Shown here: positions 36,540 to 46,378 of the stretch, piece after piece | How positions within the stretch are numbered: position 1 is the stretch's first letter | How the letters are laid out: every line of letters begins with the position of its first letter | From: Mactra quadrangularis | Taxonomy: Eukaryota > Mollusca > Bivalvia > Venerida > Mactridae | Reading direction: 5' to 3' | DNA: 64,000 nucleotides | Assembly (NCBI GenBank): GCA_025267735.1 | Contig: CM046304.1 | Coordinates: forward strand, 6,262,001-6,326,000 | Translations under genes and position numbers: made by a program | Notes under the pieces: generated by a model | Database searches by the model: none | Told to the model about the DNA's origin: nothing | Seen by the model: only the letters and a program-made list of their open reading frames with translations

Positions 36540-36660
36540 ATCTCGACCATGCATTAAATGAAAATAAACTCGGAAGGATTCGATGGTGTTCATAAAGAGT
36601 TAAAGGATTTTGCTACTCAAGGCGAAGTACAGACGGAGCATGTACAGGTTATGCAATATA
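36540..36660. repeat. Stray fragment resembling the upstream region of tetraspan copy C
   Basis: The words GGAAGGATTCG, TTCATAAAGAGTTAAAGG, TTTTGCTA and GGCGAAGTACAGACGG parallel 54.71-54.79 kb in the same order. It lies 4.2 kb upstream of copy B, out of order relative to copy C, and may be the remnant of another copy of the unit. Confidence 0.5.
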
Positions 36661-37075
36661 GTTATTGTCGTAAACACACAAAGTTTTGTAAAAACATTTT
36701 TGTATGCTTTATATCTGACTACATATTGTTCAGCGGTATCATTTAATCGTTTATTCAAAATTTATGAACTGAAACCAAGAAATAAATAATAGCTTAAACG
36801 ATCGTGGATTAGTTTACTTTAACACCGAATATGGCTTTTTTGGGCATGTGGCGTAATGGAAGTTCCAAAATGGCGTCTAAATTAGTCCAGTCCGAGGTTA
36901 TTCGTAGTGAACGGCCGACGAGTTCCGGCGCATCACTTTATGTTAGTAGATGACAGTTTATCCAATCTAAAGGCACTCTGGTTTAATCTCAACATAAAAT
37001 TCTCTTCTCTCATACTCGCTTATTTTTGTAGACGCCACTTATCGTGTATCTACAACATCACGATATAGTACCCAC

Positions 37076-37602
37076 TAGGGCTGCAACGATTCGATTCGAT
37101 ACATCGAAACTCGATTGCGAGGGTGCCGATTCGATTTCGATTCGGGACCAGCGAGTTTCGATTCGATACTGTATTTTAAACATGTCTACAAAGGTTATAA
37201 CGATAAAAGCAAAGGCGCACCTAAAAGAGAAAGTACGCTGACTGATGTACGGAAGTATATCAAGAACTGCATCTTTCTACAATTTATGCTCCATGCTGTC
37301 TATACGCTTTTAGTCGAAATTACAATTGTAATACATTTTCGCGAACTTTACATTCGTACCCAATCCATTTCGTACTTGAAAAAAGCAAATATAAATTTAG
37401 CAGATTTTCGAGTTTCGTGTTATCAAATTTCAGTAACACTTTAAGTAAATCCATATTATTTAGTTTTAAGCTCAAATAAATGTATAAATGCATATTTGAA
37501 GTAAATTATATTAATAAATGAATCGAATCGAAAAAAATCGAATCGAAAGAAAATGTATCGAATCGCATCGAATCGACTTTCCGGTGAATCGTTGCAGCAC
37601 TA
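37076..37602. mobile_element. hAT-type MITE, 527 bp
   Basis: It begins TAGGGCTGCAACGATTCGAT and ends GAATCGTTGCAGCACTA. A perfect 8-bp direct repeat GTACCCAC (37068-37075 and 37603-37610) flanks it. Both subterminal regions are arrays of CGATTCGATT/AATCGAATCG. No transposase is present. The TAGGGCTGCAACGATT terminus and 8-bp duplication are hAT hallmarks. Confidence 0.93.
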
Positions 37603-37779
37603 GTACCCACGTGACTTCATCCTAACATCTTTTACCGTATATATAGAAAGTAGGTCACTCCGCTCGACTAAGGTAGGTCTTATTTTGTACTTGTCATCAT
37701 TTGGCATATTTCCAAATAATACGCACATAAATCCCCTGCTTACGAGATATAATTGCAACAGTAATTGTTTTCCTGGAAA

Positions 37780-38028
37780 AGTAATTTGGGAAACAAATTT
37801 CGGATCAAATGAAAATGCCGGTACTTCCCACATACAGTAAATAATGCCCGGATGAAGCCACATGGATTCCCAACCTTGAACATTATCACAAAACACTGTA
37901 TCATAACTTTTTCTTAGTACATATTTTCCGTACCAGGAAGTAAATCCCTCGCGAAATGTAAAGATAAACCTTTTTTATGCAATATCATTTAATGTAAACC
38001 ATCCAAGACGACAAGACGTTTGAAAAAG
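37780..38028 (+). promoter_or_regulatory. Conserved upstream block of tetraspan copy B with probable non-coding exon
   Basis: Matches 52700-52932 upstream of copy C: GGATCAAATGAAAATGCC, a TACTTCCCA/CTTTCCA block, AGTAAATC(C)CTCGCG, a CATCCAA block. Both end in an AG-GT donor-like site (AAAAAG|GTCAGT at 38028, ACAAAG|GTGAGT at 52932). Because the first coding exon of both copies starts after a TTTCAG acceptor, the simplest reading is a promoter plus a 5' UTR exon spliced over about 2.8 kb. Transcription start is not visible. Confidence 0.45.
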
Positions 38029-38410
38029 GTCAGTTTTGTTTGTAATACTAGCATAATTTGTATTTTATACTGATTTCTTTTTTTATTTACATGCATATGT
38101 AATGGCGGTTTTAGGTTTCTTTAATTTCATTATGAAAAAAACAACAACAATAATTTTGTTTATAAAAACAAAGCAATTGTTTCGAGCATGGTTTTGCTGC
38201 CTTAAAAGTAATTTACTGTATTTTCGTTCAAGAAAAATAGAATTAAAATATTACAAAATAGACGAGGCTAACAAATTCTGGTTTACCATCGCGGAATTTG
38301 GTCATGAAATATTTCCTACGGCCATTCTCCCTCCTATTTCTGTATCAACGAGGACAGTTATCTGTCACTGAAGGGTGTATGCTCTAAGATTTAGGTTTCA
38401 GATTGAGAGA

Positions 38411-39180
38411 GCCGCCTGGCTAGCTCAGTTGGTAGCACGCAAGTCTACTGATCGATGGTTCGTTGGTTCGATTCCCGGGCGGGGCAGACTTTCGTGGAGC
38501 TTGGTCATAAAATTATTTCTACGGCCATTCTCCCTCCTACCAACGATTTTTTAATGTAAGGCAGTTGTCAGACGAAAGTATGCGCTTAGTAGTTGGTTAA
38601 CAGCTAATTCCAGAGATTTAGCCTTTCTATATAGGAGGCGTGAGTAAGTTGACTGACCGCCGTTATGGAATATTTTACCTCTGAATATAAAAACTGCACC
38701 ATCTGTGAATAATTTCCGCTATTTATTTAAAACATTCCTATTTCAAAACAAATTCAAGAAGTTTTCTAACCTCACCCATTCTCGTATTGCAACTATCTGA
38801 TATCATCTCTTAATGTACTATAATTTTTTCTTTCTAGATAAATACTCCAGATTACTGCTTGATAGTTATAATGATACCATTTTTTTTTTTTTTGGTTTGT
38901 TTTTTTGTGGATTTTGTGGGGGGTGCGTGCGTGTGTGCGAGGATGTGAGTGGGGGGGGTGGGGTATGTGTGTGTGTTTTGTTTAGTGCTCTGATATGTCT
39001 TGTTTGTATTGTTTTATTTGTATTTTTTTGTTAGATGACCTTCAGGTAGATAAGCCTTGTGCTTAAGGAGTTTTCATTTCTAAATAAAGAAATATAATTA
39101 TTATTACTATTACTATTATTATTATTATTATTATTGTTATATGACCTATACAATGTGTTGGTACGGCGTTAAACCCAACA
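38411..39180 (+). mobile_element. SINE-A interrupted by a LINE 3' end
   Basis: The tRNA-like head (TAGCTCAGTTGGTAG A box, GGTTCGATTCCC B box) and SINE-A body run to 38668. The SINE tail (ATGACCTATACAATGTG, GGCGTTAAACCC) resumes at 39136-39180. Between them is a foreign 467-bp LINE end. The whole SINE is flanked by the 10-bp repeat AGATTGAGAG (38400-38409 and 39194-39203). Confidence 0.9.
38669..39135 (+). mobile_element. LINE 3' end nested in a SINE
   Basis: Starts with a reading frame ending LNIKTAPSVNNFRYLFKTFL, the usual LINE polyprotein C-terminus. The 3' UTR follows, with a GT/G-rich stretch at 38910-38960, and ends in AAATAAAGAAATATAATTATT plus (ATT)n. GTTAT flanks it at 38662-38666 and 39136-39140, consistent with a short target duplication. 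Confidence 0.82.
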
Positions 39181-39203
39181 AACAAACAAACTTAGATTGA
39201 GAG

Positions 39204-40290
39204 CGGAGAACTAAGCCTCTTCAGGGAACGTCAGTAGGACAACTCACCGAGGGAATATGATTGAAAGATGATGAAATACATGACATTAAGGATACTTGCT
39301 CATTTGGCAAGTTCAGACAAAATTACATTTGAAAATAATTATTTATAAACGTTTTAAGAAACGCCTATGGAAATAACAATGTAATAATGTTCTAACGAAT
39401 AGTTCAGCTTCGTTTATGTATATACTACATTTGGTGAAAGATAGGAAACAAGTTTTCTATTGATGAGAATGACAGACCACTAACATGAATGTTATTTGAG
39501 TTTAACTGCTGGTCGCAAACGTTATGATTAAACTTTCATGAAAAGTGGACAATATTATTGATTTTCCTCTGAATGGGGAGAAATGATTTACTGCCCTAGT
39601 AAGGGGGTTAAGAAAACGTATCAGGAAAAGAAACTGTCAAATACACAGACCTACCACAAAACTATAAGGGAAAGAGGGAAAATGTATTGAGAATATTAAA
39701 ACATAAAATAAAATTGTAAAAGGGACGCAACAAACAAATAACAAAACAAGAACCTAATGGGGTGTCCGCCTTAAAACGGACAGTGGTAAGATAATTGCTA
39801 CTGGGGTTTAAACCATAAAATACTTTAAGCTTCCTTGTCTTGATTGTCAACAACTCTTCCAAGAAATCTTTTCATCTATCTTGAGTGTGGGTCTTAATAA
39901 ATTATCTGACCTAAATGTTTCTACTTCGACAAGTACGCGTGGTTATCTTGTCTCATTCAAACATTGTATATTACTAAGATTATTCTGAACGAAATAAAAT
40001 ATTTAAATAGTTTATCTTTGCATTAAAGGAATACTCACACGTATAATCGAAACTAAAATATGGACCCTAGTTTATACCATTTAGAACACCTACGTTACTC
40101 GTTATTTTTTTTACTATTTGTACAAAAAAGATAACGGGTTATGAAACGTGGTTATGGTTCTATTGTATCATTTCGTTTGTTTCATACTTGCCATAAAATA
40201 TCATTTCGTTTCAACGAAATATTACGTTTAATCACATCAGTTATTTTGTGAAAACAAAATAATATTAAGTTTAAACATGAATTCTATTTA
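39204..40290. other. 5' intron of tetraspan copy B
   Basis: Positions about 39800-40080 match 54420-54700 in copy C (CTTCCTTGTCT, TTGAGTGTGG or TGAGTGTGG, GGTTATCTTGTCTC), as expected for a shared ancestral intron. A palindromic AT-rich piece (TTTCGTTTCAACGAAATATT) lies near 40205. Confidence 0.55.
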
Positions 40291-40291
40291 A

Positions 40292-40757
40292 CAGGGATTT
40301 GTAACGAAGTGCTTTTTTAAAATTTTCTCGGTCGTCACTGTCTATAACTGGATGAAGCAGGCTGTACAAACTATTCCAGAGTTTAAAAACTTGATTTATG
40401 TTTTTGTACTTGTCTTCCATGCAACTTGGGAATGTTTCTGAAGTTTTTGACAAAAAAGTGTTGCAATTATTACCGAAAATATGACTTTAGGTGATGTAAA
40501 CTGGGACTAAAAATGGCAGATCTGCGGGAAAATGCATTATTTTATGAAACAGTCCGTGAGCGTAATTTACCTCAAAATCATCTAGAAACACATTTCCCCT
40601 AAAATTTATGTCAATTTGAATGGTACTGGTACAAAATTTCATGTGAATATCTTTATTCAAACGTGTTATACTTGTTTTCCGTATTGGTCGAAATAATAGC
40701 GACAACAGTGAAATTTGATGAAAATCTATTACATTTACTTATCGTTACAAATCCCTG
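40292..40757. mobile_element. 466-bp element with CAGGGATTTGTAACGA inverted ends
   Basis: Begins CAGGGATTTGTAACGA and ends TCGTTACAAATCCCTG. A 390-bp part recurs at 18.83-19.23 kb. On the minus strand a frame reads VFKLWNSLYSLLHPVIDSDD then FKKALRYKSLL, vaguely like a LINE tail, and a second frame holds DDFEVNYAHGLFH. These may be coding relics of the parent element. The class is undetermined. Confidence 0.6.
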
Positions 40758-40871
40758 TCATATAAAATCCCTGGATAAAACGAAACAATGGTGAAAATAA
40801 AAAAGTATTTTCATAATATCACTTTAGGTGCTCCGTAATTTTCTTTTCAGAAACACGACAACAACTGTACA

Positions 40872-43180
40872 ATGGAGAGCTGTATCAATATGATCGCCAT
40901 AGGAATTTTGGTGATTCTTATGACCCCAAGTATTCTACAAGGCTTGGGATCGTATGGCACAGAATGGGTGGACGATAAATGTTGTTCAGCACTTGACTAT
41001 AAGCCGTATTGTTGCAATAGAACAAGTGATCGGACATCTTGCAAAGGGCCATTTGAACTCTATGGTGAGAAACATTTAATTTGTGTTAAAATTTACCAAA
41101 GGCGGTTTGCTCGAACCCGAAATACAAAAACAGCACTGTATGTGATTCTAAATTTGCATGTACATAGCTAGTTTACTAATGAAAATGATACAATAACAAG
41201 AGGATCCTGAGGACCCTGGACCGCTCACCTGAGAACTAGTTTCTTAGGGCATATGTTGCAAATCCTTTAACACTTCTGGACAAAGCTTAAGGTGATGCTA
41301 CATGCCAAATATAAAAGCTTTATGCATTTATTTATGTAGCATTATTTAAAACTTGAGACCCCTTTATGCGGGCCCAGTTGGACCCCATGGACATAATTTG
41401 AACAATCTTTGTAGATAACCCTCAGGTGATGCTGCATGCCAAATTTGGTAACTATTAGCCTTACATGGTTTTGACAAGATGATTGTTAAAGAAATTGTTG
41501 ACGCCGGACGGACGCACGAACGCACAAACACGTACCCTTCACAATACCTCTTCTTGAGCAATTTGTGCTCAGGTGAGCTAAAATAACTAAATGAACTATC
41601 GAAACAGTCAAAGATTATTCAATCTTTTCTTTCAGAACTAGACTACACGGCATATAGGTTTCATATGGCAGCTTTCTTGATTCTTCTTACACCGATATTG
41701 TGTATATTGACAGAGATCTTCTGCACAAATGATGATGGCGATGGTTTTCATGGTTGCTGTGCTATAATTGGTGGATTTTGTTTCCTTTTCTATCCAATAG
41801 CGGGTATGTTTATCAATGGGGTATTTTTTATTTTACGTACTATTTTGTTCTCTTTCTATGTTTTGGATGGTGCGAGAATTTGACGAAAACTTGAGTTAGT
41901 TTACATTCTAAAGAACACGTGACTATAAACCCTGTATAATATACAACCTTAAACACACATCTGTTTTATTAACCTGTCACAACTTAAAGGGTATATGCAA
42001 GCAAGTGACTGTGCCAAAGTTAAGTCTTTAAAACAGAATTAAGAACGTAATAAATCACTTACTAATAACATTTGTCACTAATAATAAAACATGTAGCATA
42101 CACATTGTTGAAAACGGAAGTATGATACTGAAGGAATCACCAAGCTATTTATAGATTTGTTATATGTCGTACTTGCTGAAATTAAACATTTTCATTGGTC
42201 GTTCTTGTCTTTTCAACATACTTATGCGGTTACGATATCTTTTTAATAGAATTATACTAATGTTGCGCAATAACAAGCTCTAGTATCTTCTCATCAGTAA
42301 ATGCATATTTTAACACTAATCTATTTTTAGCTAACCTGACCCACGTGGGTCTAGTTAGGAAACACCCCAAATATAAAGAGAAAATATAGAAATATTTTGC
42401 CGAGTAATACATCAGTTTGTCTGTTTCAATCACAATTATAAAAATATAATGCAGAACCAGGAAAATTGGAACTGAAAATTTTGTCCACTATCCCTTTAAA
42501 TAATTACACGGTCACTGAATCTGTTATTTTTAACTCCTTTCGAACTTCGTATTTCCCCGATATTCAAAATAATCGCCCAAAATTATATTGTTAGATCATA
42601 AACAATTAATATGGATCGGTGGCTCAATGGTTAAAAAGAATTTGAATAATAACACAATTTCATTGACCGTGTTATTATTCAAGTTGTGACAGGTTAATAA
42701 AACAGAACTATAACGTAGTGGTGAGAGTGGTTGACAGACCGTTGTTTTTTAACATGTACAATGTGTTACATAGGCGTTCAACCAAACCATAATAAAGCTT
42801 CCTTACCTTAATATTATATTTCAGGTCTATTAAGTTTCATTGGTTGCATGATAATAGCAGGAAAGTATTCAGGTCATTCATTTGGATCTTCTTTCAACCA
42901 ATGTCTGGGTTCTGGTCTTTTGGTACTAAGCATAACTGGAATCCTTATTTTCTGGGCTTACATGAAGAATAAGAGGAAACAAAGGGCTGCTGCGGCTACC
43001 TCCGCCAACTATGTTGAGAATTCATCAATCCAGACGGTCGAGGCTCCCGGGGCCGCTGCGCCATATGGCGGCCCACAATTCCAGAGGACTGAAACTACAG
43101 TTGAACAATCTGCCGTTGAACATCATGGATTCTATCATTTTATCACCAAGGTGAACGTGATCCACACTGTTTTACACTAG
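40872..43180 (+). CDS. Tetraspan membrane protein copy B, 238 aa, three coding exons
   Basis: Exons 40872-41064, 41636-41803 and 42825-43180; both introns are GT-AG and phase 1. I do not recognise the family. Seen: TM1 (about 6-24), a cysteine-rich first loop (25-74) with EWVDD, CC, YCC, another C and an N-glycosylation sequon NRT at 49-51, TM2 (76-94), a short acidic loop TNDDGDGFHG, TM3 (105-133), a second loop KYSGHSFGSSFNQC, TM4 (148-167), a basic KNKRKQR stop and a polar tail with an APGAAAPYGGP patch ending VNVIHTVLH. The four-span layout with Trp and cysteines in loop 1 resembles claudin/PMP22 proteins, but the claudin GLW-C-C motif is not seen. A TTTTCAG acceptor at 40850 implies a spliced 5' UTR. 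The start ATG matches copy C. Probably a functional membrane protein; role unknown. Confidence 0.88.
41196..41582. mobile_element. Intron-1 dispersed repeat (copy B), most complete
   Basis: Runs from AACAAGAGGATCCTGAGGAC and GCTCACCTGAG to TTGTGCTCAGGTGAGC, so its ends carry inverted CTCACCTGAG / CTCAGGTGAG. Inside are CATAATTTGAACAATCTTTG and GACGGACGCACGAACGCAC. Elements of this appearance are common in bivalve DNA (general impression, not searched). Confidence 0.75.
41960..42706. mobile_element. 747-bp inverted-repeat element in intron 2 of copy B
   Basis: Begins TCTGTTTTATTAACCTGTCA and ends TGACAGGTTAATAAAACAGA. A second palindrome (GAATAATAACAC ... GTGTTATTATTC) lies just inside the right end. 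No coding sense. The 3' end of a SINE-A (about 42715-42790) follows, matching the SINE in intron 2 of copy C. Confidence 0.82.
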
Positions 43181-43198
43181 ACTGATGTTCCCTTCCTT

Positions 43199-43658
43199 CA
43201 TAGGCGGATCCAGGATTTCTAGTTACGGGGGGCAGAAAATTCAAGTTACGGGGGCGGACATTAAACAAGCAGACTGGGGATCCAGGTGCCGTATCTACAT
43301 GTAAGCCCTGACCAGGGGTCCAGGGGGACTGCAGCCCCAAAGCTCATTTCTAAGGGATCCAGGCACATATACAGAACCTGAACTATCCTTTTGCAGTGTA
43401 TACGATAACAACATCCAGATATATATCATATGATTTTAAAGCCGCTGGATCATGTTAATATCTTACAAATGATTTGAAGGAATTGTCTTAGAATAATTGT
43501 ACGTTATTAGTAATTGAGTACTCTAAATCTTGTTATTTGTTGCACACGTAGCGTAGGAAAATTTTTTACTCTTATATTTATATATTTTCCTATGAATATC
43601 ATGGTCAATTTTAGGAGGGCGTATGCCGGGACCGCCCCCCCCCCTGGATCCGCCTATG
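43199..43658. mobile_element. MITE directly after the copy B stop codon
   Basis: Begins CATAGGCGGATCCAGGA and ends CCTGGATCCGCCTATG, with internal GGGGGC/GCCCCCC ends. It starts 19 bp past the stop and so lies in what would be the 3' UTR. The first AATAAA beyond it is near 43810. Confidence 0.82.
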
Positions 43659-44335
43659 GACTTGTCCACTCAATAGTTAAACAAACAGATGCAATTTCAT
43701 CATTTTATTGATTTAAACATATCACTTTGACATTCAAAATTTATTATAAATAGTGCTATTGTATCATTATTTGTTTTATATGACGATATGTCAAATAACT
43801 TTTTTAACTAAATAAACTTCATTGTAAAAGGTACATGACAATAAAATATGTTAAAACTATATAAATATTATAATATTTCACCCCAAATATTGGTTTTTGA
43901 TTAAACTCGCTATGTTTATAAAAGCAATATTTAAATGAAAGACATATATAAGTGATTTTTTTTACTTAGCGCGTCGGTTTGACAAAAGATAGTCTTATTG
44001 ACAAAATAGGAATGGAAGAATATATTCAGAAATATTTTTTTTATTTTCGTATAAAACAAGAGTGATATATACACACTTATTCACACGTACTGAATAATTA
44101 ACTTTGTTTTGTGGACTCATGTGTTACCCCCATAAATGGTAAAATACAAAATTTAAAATGAAAATAACACGCCATGTTTTGAAAATTGATTTATGCATTT
44201 TCGTCGTAAAATACAACATTTCACCGTAGAGCATTGATTACAACATTTTTCTCAACCAGGAAGAAGTATATGTGAAATAAAACTGCCTGACATATGATGT
44301 CAACATGAATTTACTGATATTTATATGTACTTGAA
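43659..44335. other. No gene recognised
   Basis: AT-rich sequence. AACTAAATAAACTTC near 43806 contains a possible poly(A) signal for copy B. A segment with CAACCAGGAAGAA at about 44255 recurs near 44930, so a diverged duplication of about 670 bp period may be present. Confidence 0.4.
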
Positions 44336-44610
44336 CCCGGGTCGGTGGCGCAGTTAGTAGCGCGCCGGGATTTGGAATCTCGTGTACGGGTTCGAATCCC
44401 AACCGGGGAAGTTACACCCTTTCATGAAAATTTGACAATAATGTCAATTTCCCTCCATTAATAAGACAGATGAAGAAGTTTCCGGTCTTGTGGAAGAGTA
44501 GGTAAGTACTAGTTATAGACAAGGGTCCAGGAAAGCTAGGTTAGGTGCGCTGGACTCCGTAAAATGACCTAAATTGTGTTGACATGGGGTTAAACCCAAT
44601 AAAAAATATG
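44336..44610 (+). mobile_element. SINE-B, full length
   Basis: tRNA-like head CCGGGTCGGTGGCGCAG with A box, GGTTCGAATCCC B box, then a body with AATTTGACAATAATGTCAAT, AAGTTTCCGG, GGTCCAGGAAAGCTAGG and GCGCTGGACTCCG. The tail is GGGGTTAAACCCAATAAAAAA. A minus-strand copy lies at 54025-54292. It is unrelated in body to SINE-A. Confidence 0.9.
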
Positions 44611-45124
44611 AATTTGATATATGATATCAATAAATTTGGTAAACATTGCATGTTATAGTACTTTTAATTTTAAACTAATTCGTTTATGTCAGGAAACATG
44701 TAAGTGTGCGATATTATAGAACAGATTAAAAGTATTTTTTCTTATGACAACAAAATAAACTGTTCGGTACGTGTGGCCCAGTAGATAAGAGAATAAATAC
44801 CACTCACTTGTTTATATAGATAATAAAAACATATTTCAGAATATATTCGTCTCAAAAATTCACTCAAATATTTTCGAATAATACAACATCCCACCGCAAA
44901 GCATGAAGTAAAACTTTTTTTCTCAACCAGGAAGAAATATACATGTATGTGGGATTAAACAGTATGACAGTATAACAACATGAGTTTACAGATATTTATA
45001 TGAATTTGATATAATTATGATACTTTTTCGGGTACAAATTATATACTTGCCACTTTACTAAAAAATCTCTACATTTGATTGCTCTTGGGTATTTGTCATC
45101 TATTCATTGACAACAGCGCCAGTG
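44611..45124. other. No gene recognised
   Basis: AT-rich spacer before the 2577-bp tandem duplication. Contains words repeated from 44.1-44.3 kb. Confidence 0.4.
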
Positions 45125-45175
45125 AAAATCAAAGCACTGAAAGTACTGGGGTATTCATTGTGTTTAGATTTATTC

Positions 45176-45400
45176 AATTTTTGTTGGGTTTTATGCTGTG
45201 GCAACACCTTATATAGATTATATCACAGCGGTCAGTCCACCTACTCACTGTTCCTGAAGAAGCTTTATCTCAGGATTTAGCTGTTAACAAACTACTGGGC
45301 GCATACTTTGTCAGTGACTGACGACTGTCCTACATGACTTAGAATCAGGGGAAGGGGACAGAATGACCGTAGATATTATTAATGCTGGCGATTACATTTT
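45176..45400 (-). mobile_element. SINE-A tail and body (unit 1; repeated at 47753-47977)
   Basis: GGGTTTTATGCTGTGGCAAC is the reverse of the SINE tail. It is followed by CTTTATCTCAGGATTTAGCTG and the GACTGTCCTACATGACTTAG body. The head is absent. Confidence 0.75.
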
Positions 45401-46135
45401 TTATCAAACTCTCTTCACAATAAAAATCTGCTTGAGTCATTTACAATATTGAACGATTGAATTTACGTATTACTATGACTACTGTTGTAATTAGTCAATG
45501 CTATTAACTGTTACAATATGACTATCACATTGTTTAATTAGTCTGTGTGTCAAAAAATCTAATATAGGAGAGATTTAAAACTATGTAATTGTTATCTGTT
45601 ATGTGTGCTACGTAGTGCACATTTTTTAGTAAAGTTGGACTAACACCCTGCTGCTATTTTATGATTTATATAGTAACTGAATAGAAAGTAATGTATTTAA
45701 ACCCCATTTCTGCTTATCATAAAGGTCTTAGAAATTAATTTTACCTGCACTGATGGTGTTTAATGATGAAGGTTAAGATTTACAAATATTATTAAGAATT
45801 AATTGTATGATAAATTCCTTTTTTTCATTCGATGAACTGATTTAACACAGAGGTTAATGTCGTCAAGTGAATGGGGTTATTTTTTGCAAAATAGTTGAAA
45901 GTGTTTTATATGCACAAATTATCTATATTATGTAAGAAAATAAACAAATGTTAAGATTCAAAGTGTTATGCTAAGATTTAATACCCGAGTTCATTAGTAC
46001 ACACAAACTAGAAAAGGTGATATATGTTCCAAACATTAATTATGTTGATGACTTCAACAAGTTCAAAGATACTATTTCGATATCACTCATTACTTCTTAT
46101 CATTCATAGTCAACTGTGTTTCATATTTCATTTTA

Positions 46136-46378
46136 CAGGCCCATTATTCTACTGATCGAGGGGTCGTAGGTCTTATTCATGGGCGGGGCATACTTTCGTT
46201 GAGCTTAGTTATGAAATAATTTTTACGGTAATTCTCCCTCCTACCACTCAGTCATCGATGCGATTTCTTTTTGGTTAACAGCTAGATCCAGAGATTTTGC
46301 CTTTTCAGGAACAGAGAGTGGATGGACTGATCTCCGTGATATAACCTATACAATATGTGTTGCTATGGCGTTAAGGTC
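46136..46378 (+). mobile_element. SINE-A with damaged head (unit 1; repeated at 48713-48955)
   Basis: CTACTGATCGAGGGGTCGTAGG and CATGGGCGGGGCATACTTTC preserve the anticodon-arm and T-arm end of the tRNA-like head. The body and the tail ACCTATACAATATGTG follow. The A-box part is missing. Confidence 0.75.

Noticed and set aside
37044..37444. Two frames of 65 and 109 codons
   Set aside because: They lie inside a hAT MITE whose borders are fixed by an exact 8-bp target duplication.
38413..38486. Possible tRNA gene
   Set aside because: A and B boxes are good, but the sequence continues into a SINE body seen at many sites and the stems are imperfect; it is a SINE head.
43514..43711. 65-codon plus frame after copy B
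   Set aside because: It crosses the right end of a MITE; the Pro/Ala-rich part is the translated C-run of the inverted end.
44336..44410. Possible tRNA gene
   Set aside because: It is the head of SINE-B; a second copy with the same body lies at 54025-54292 in reverse.
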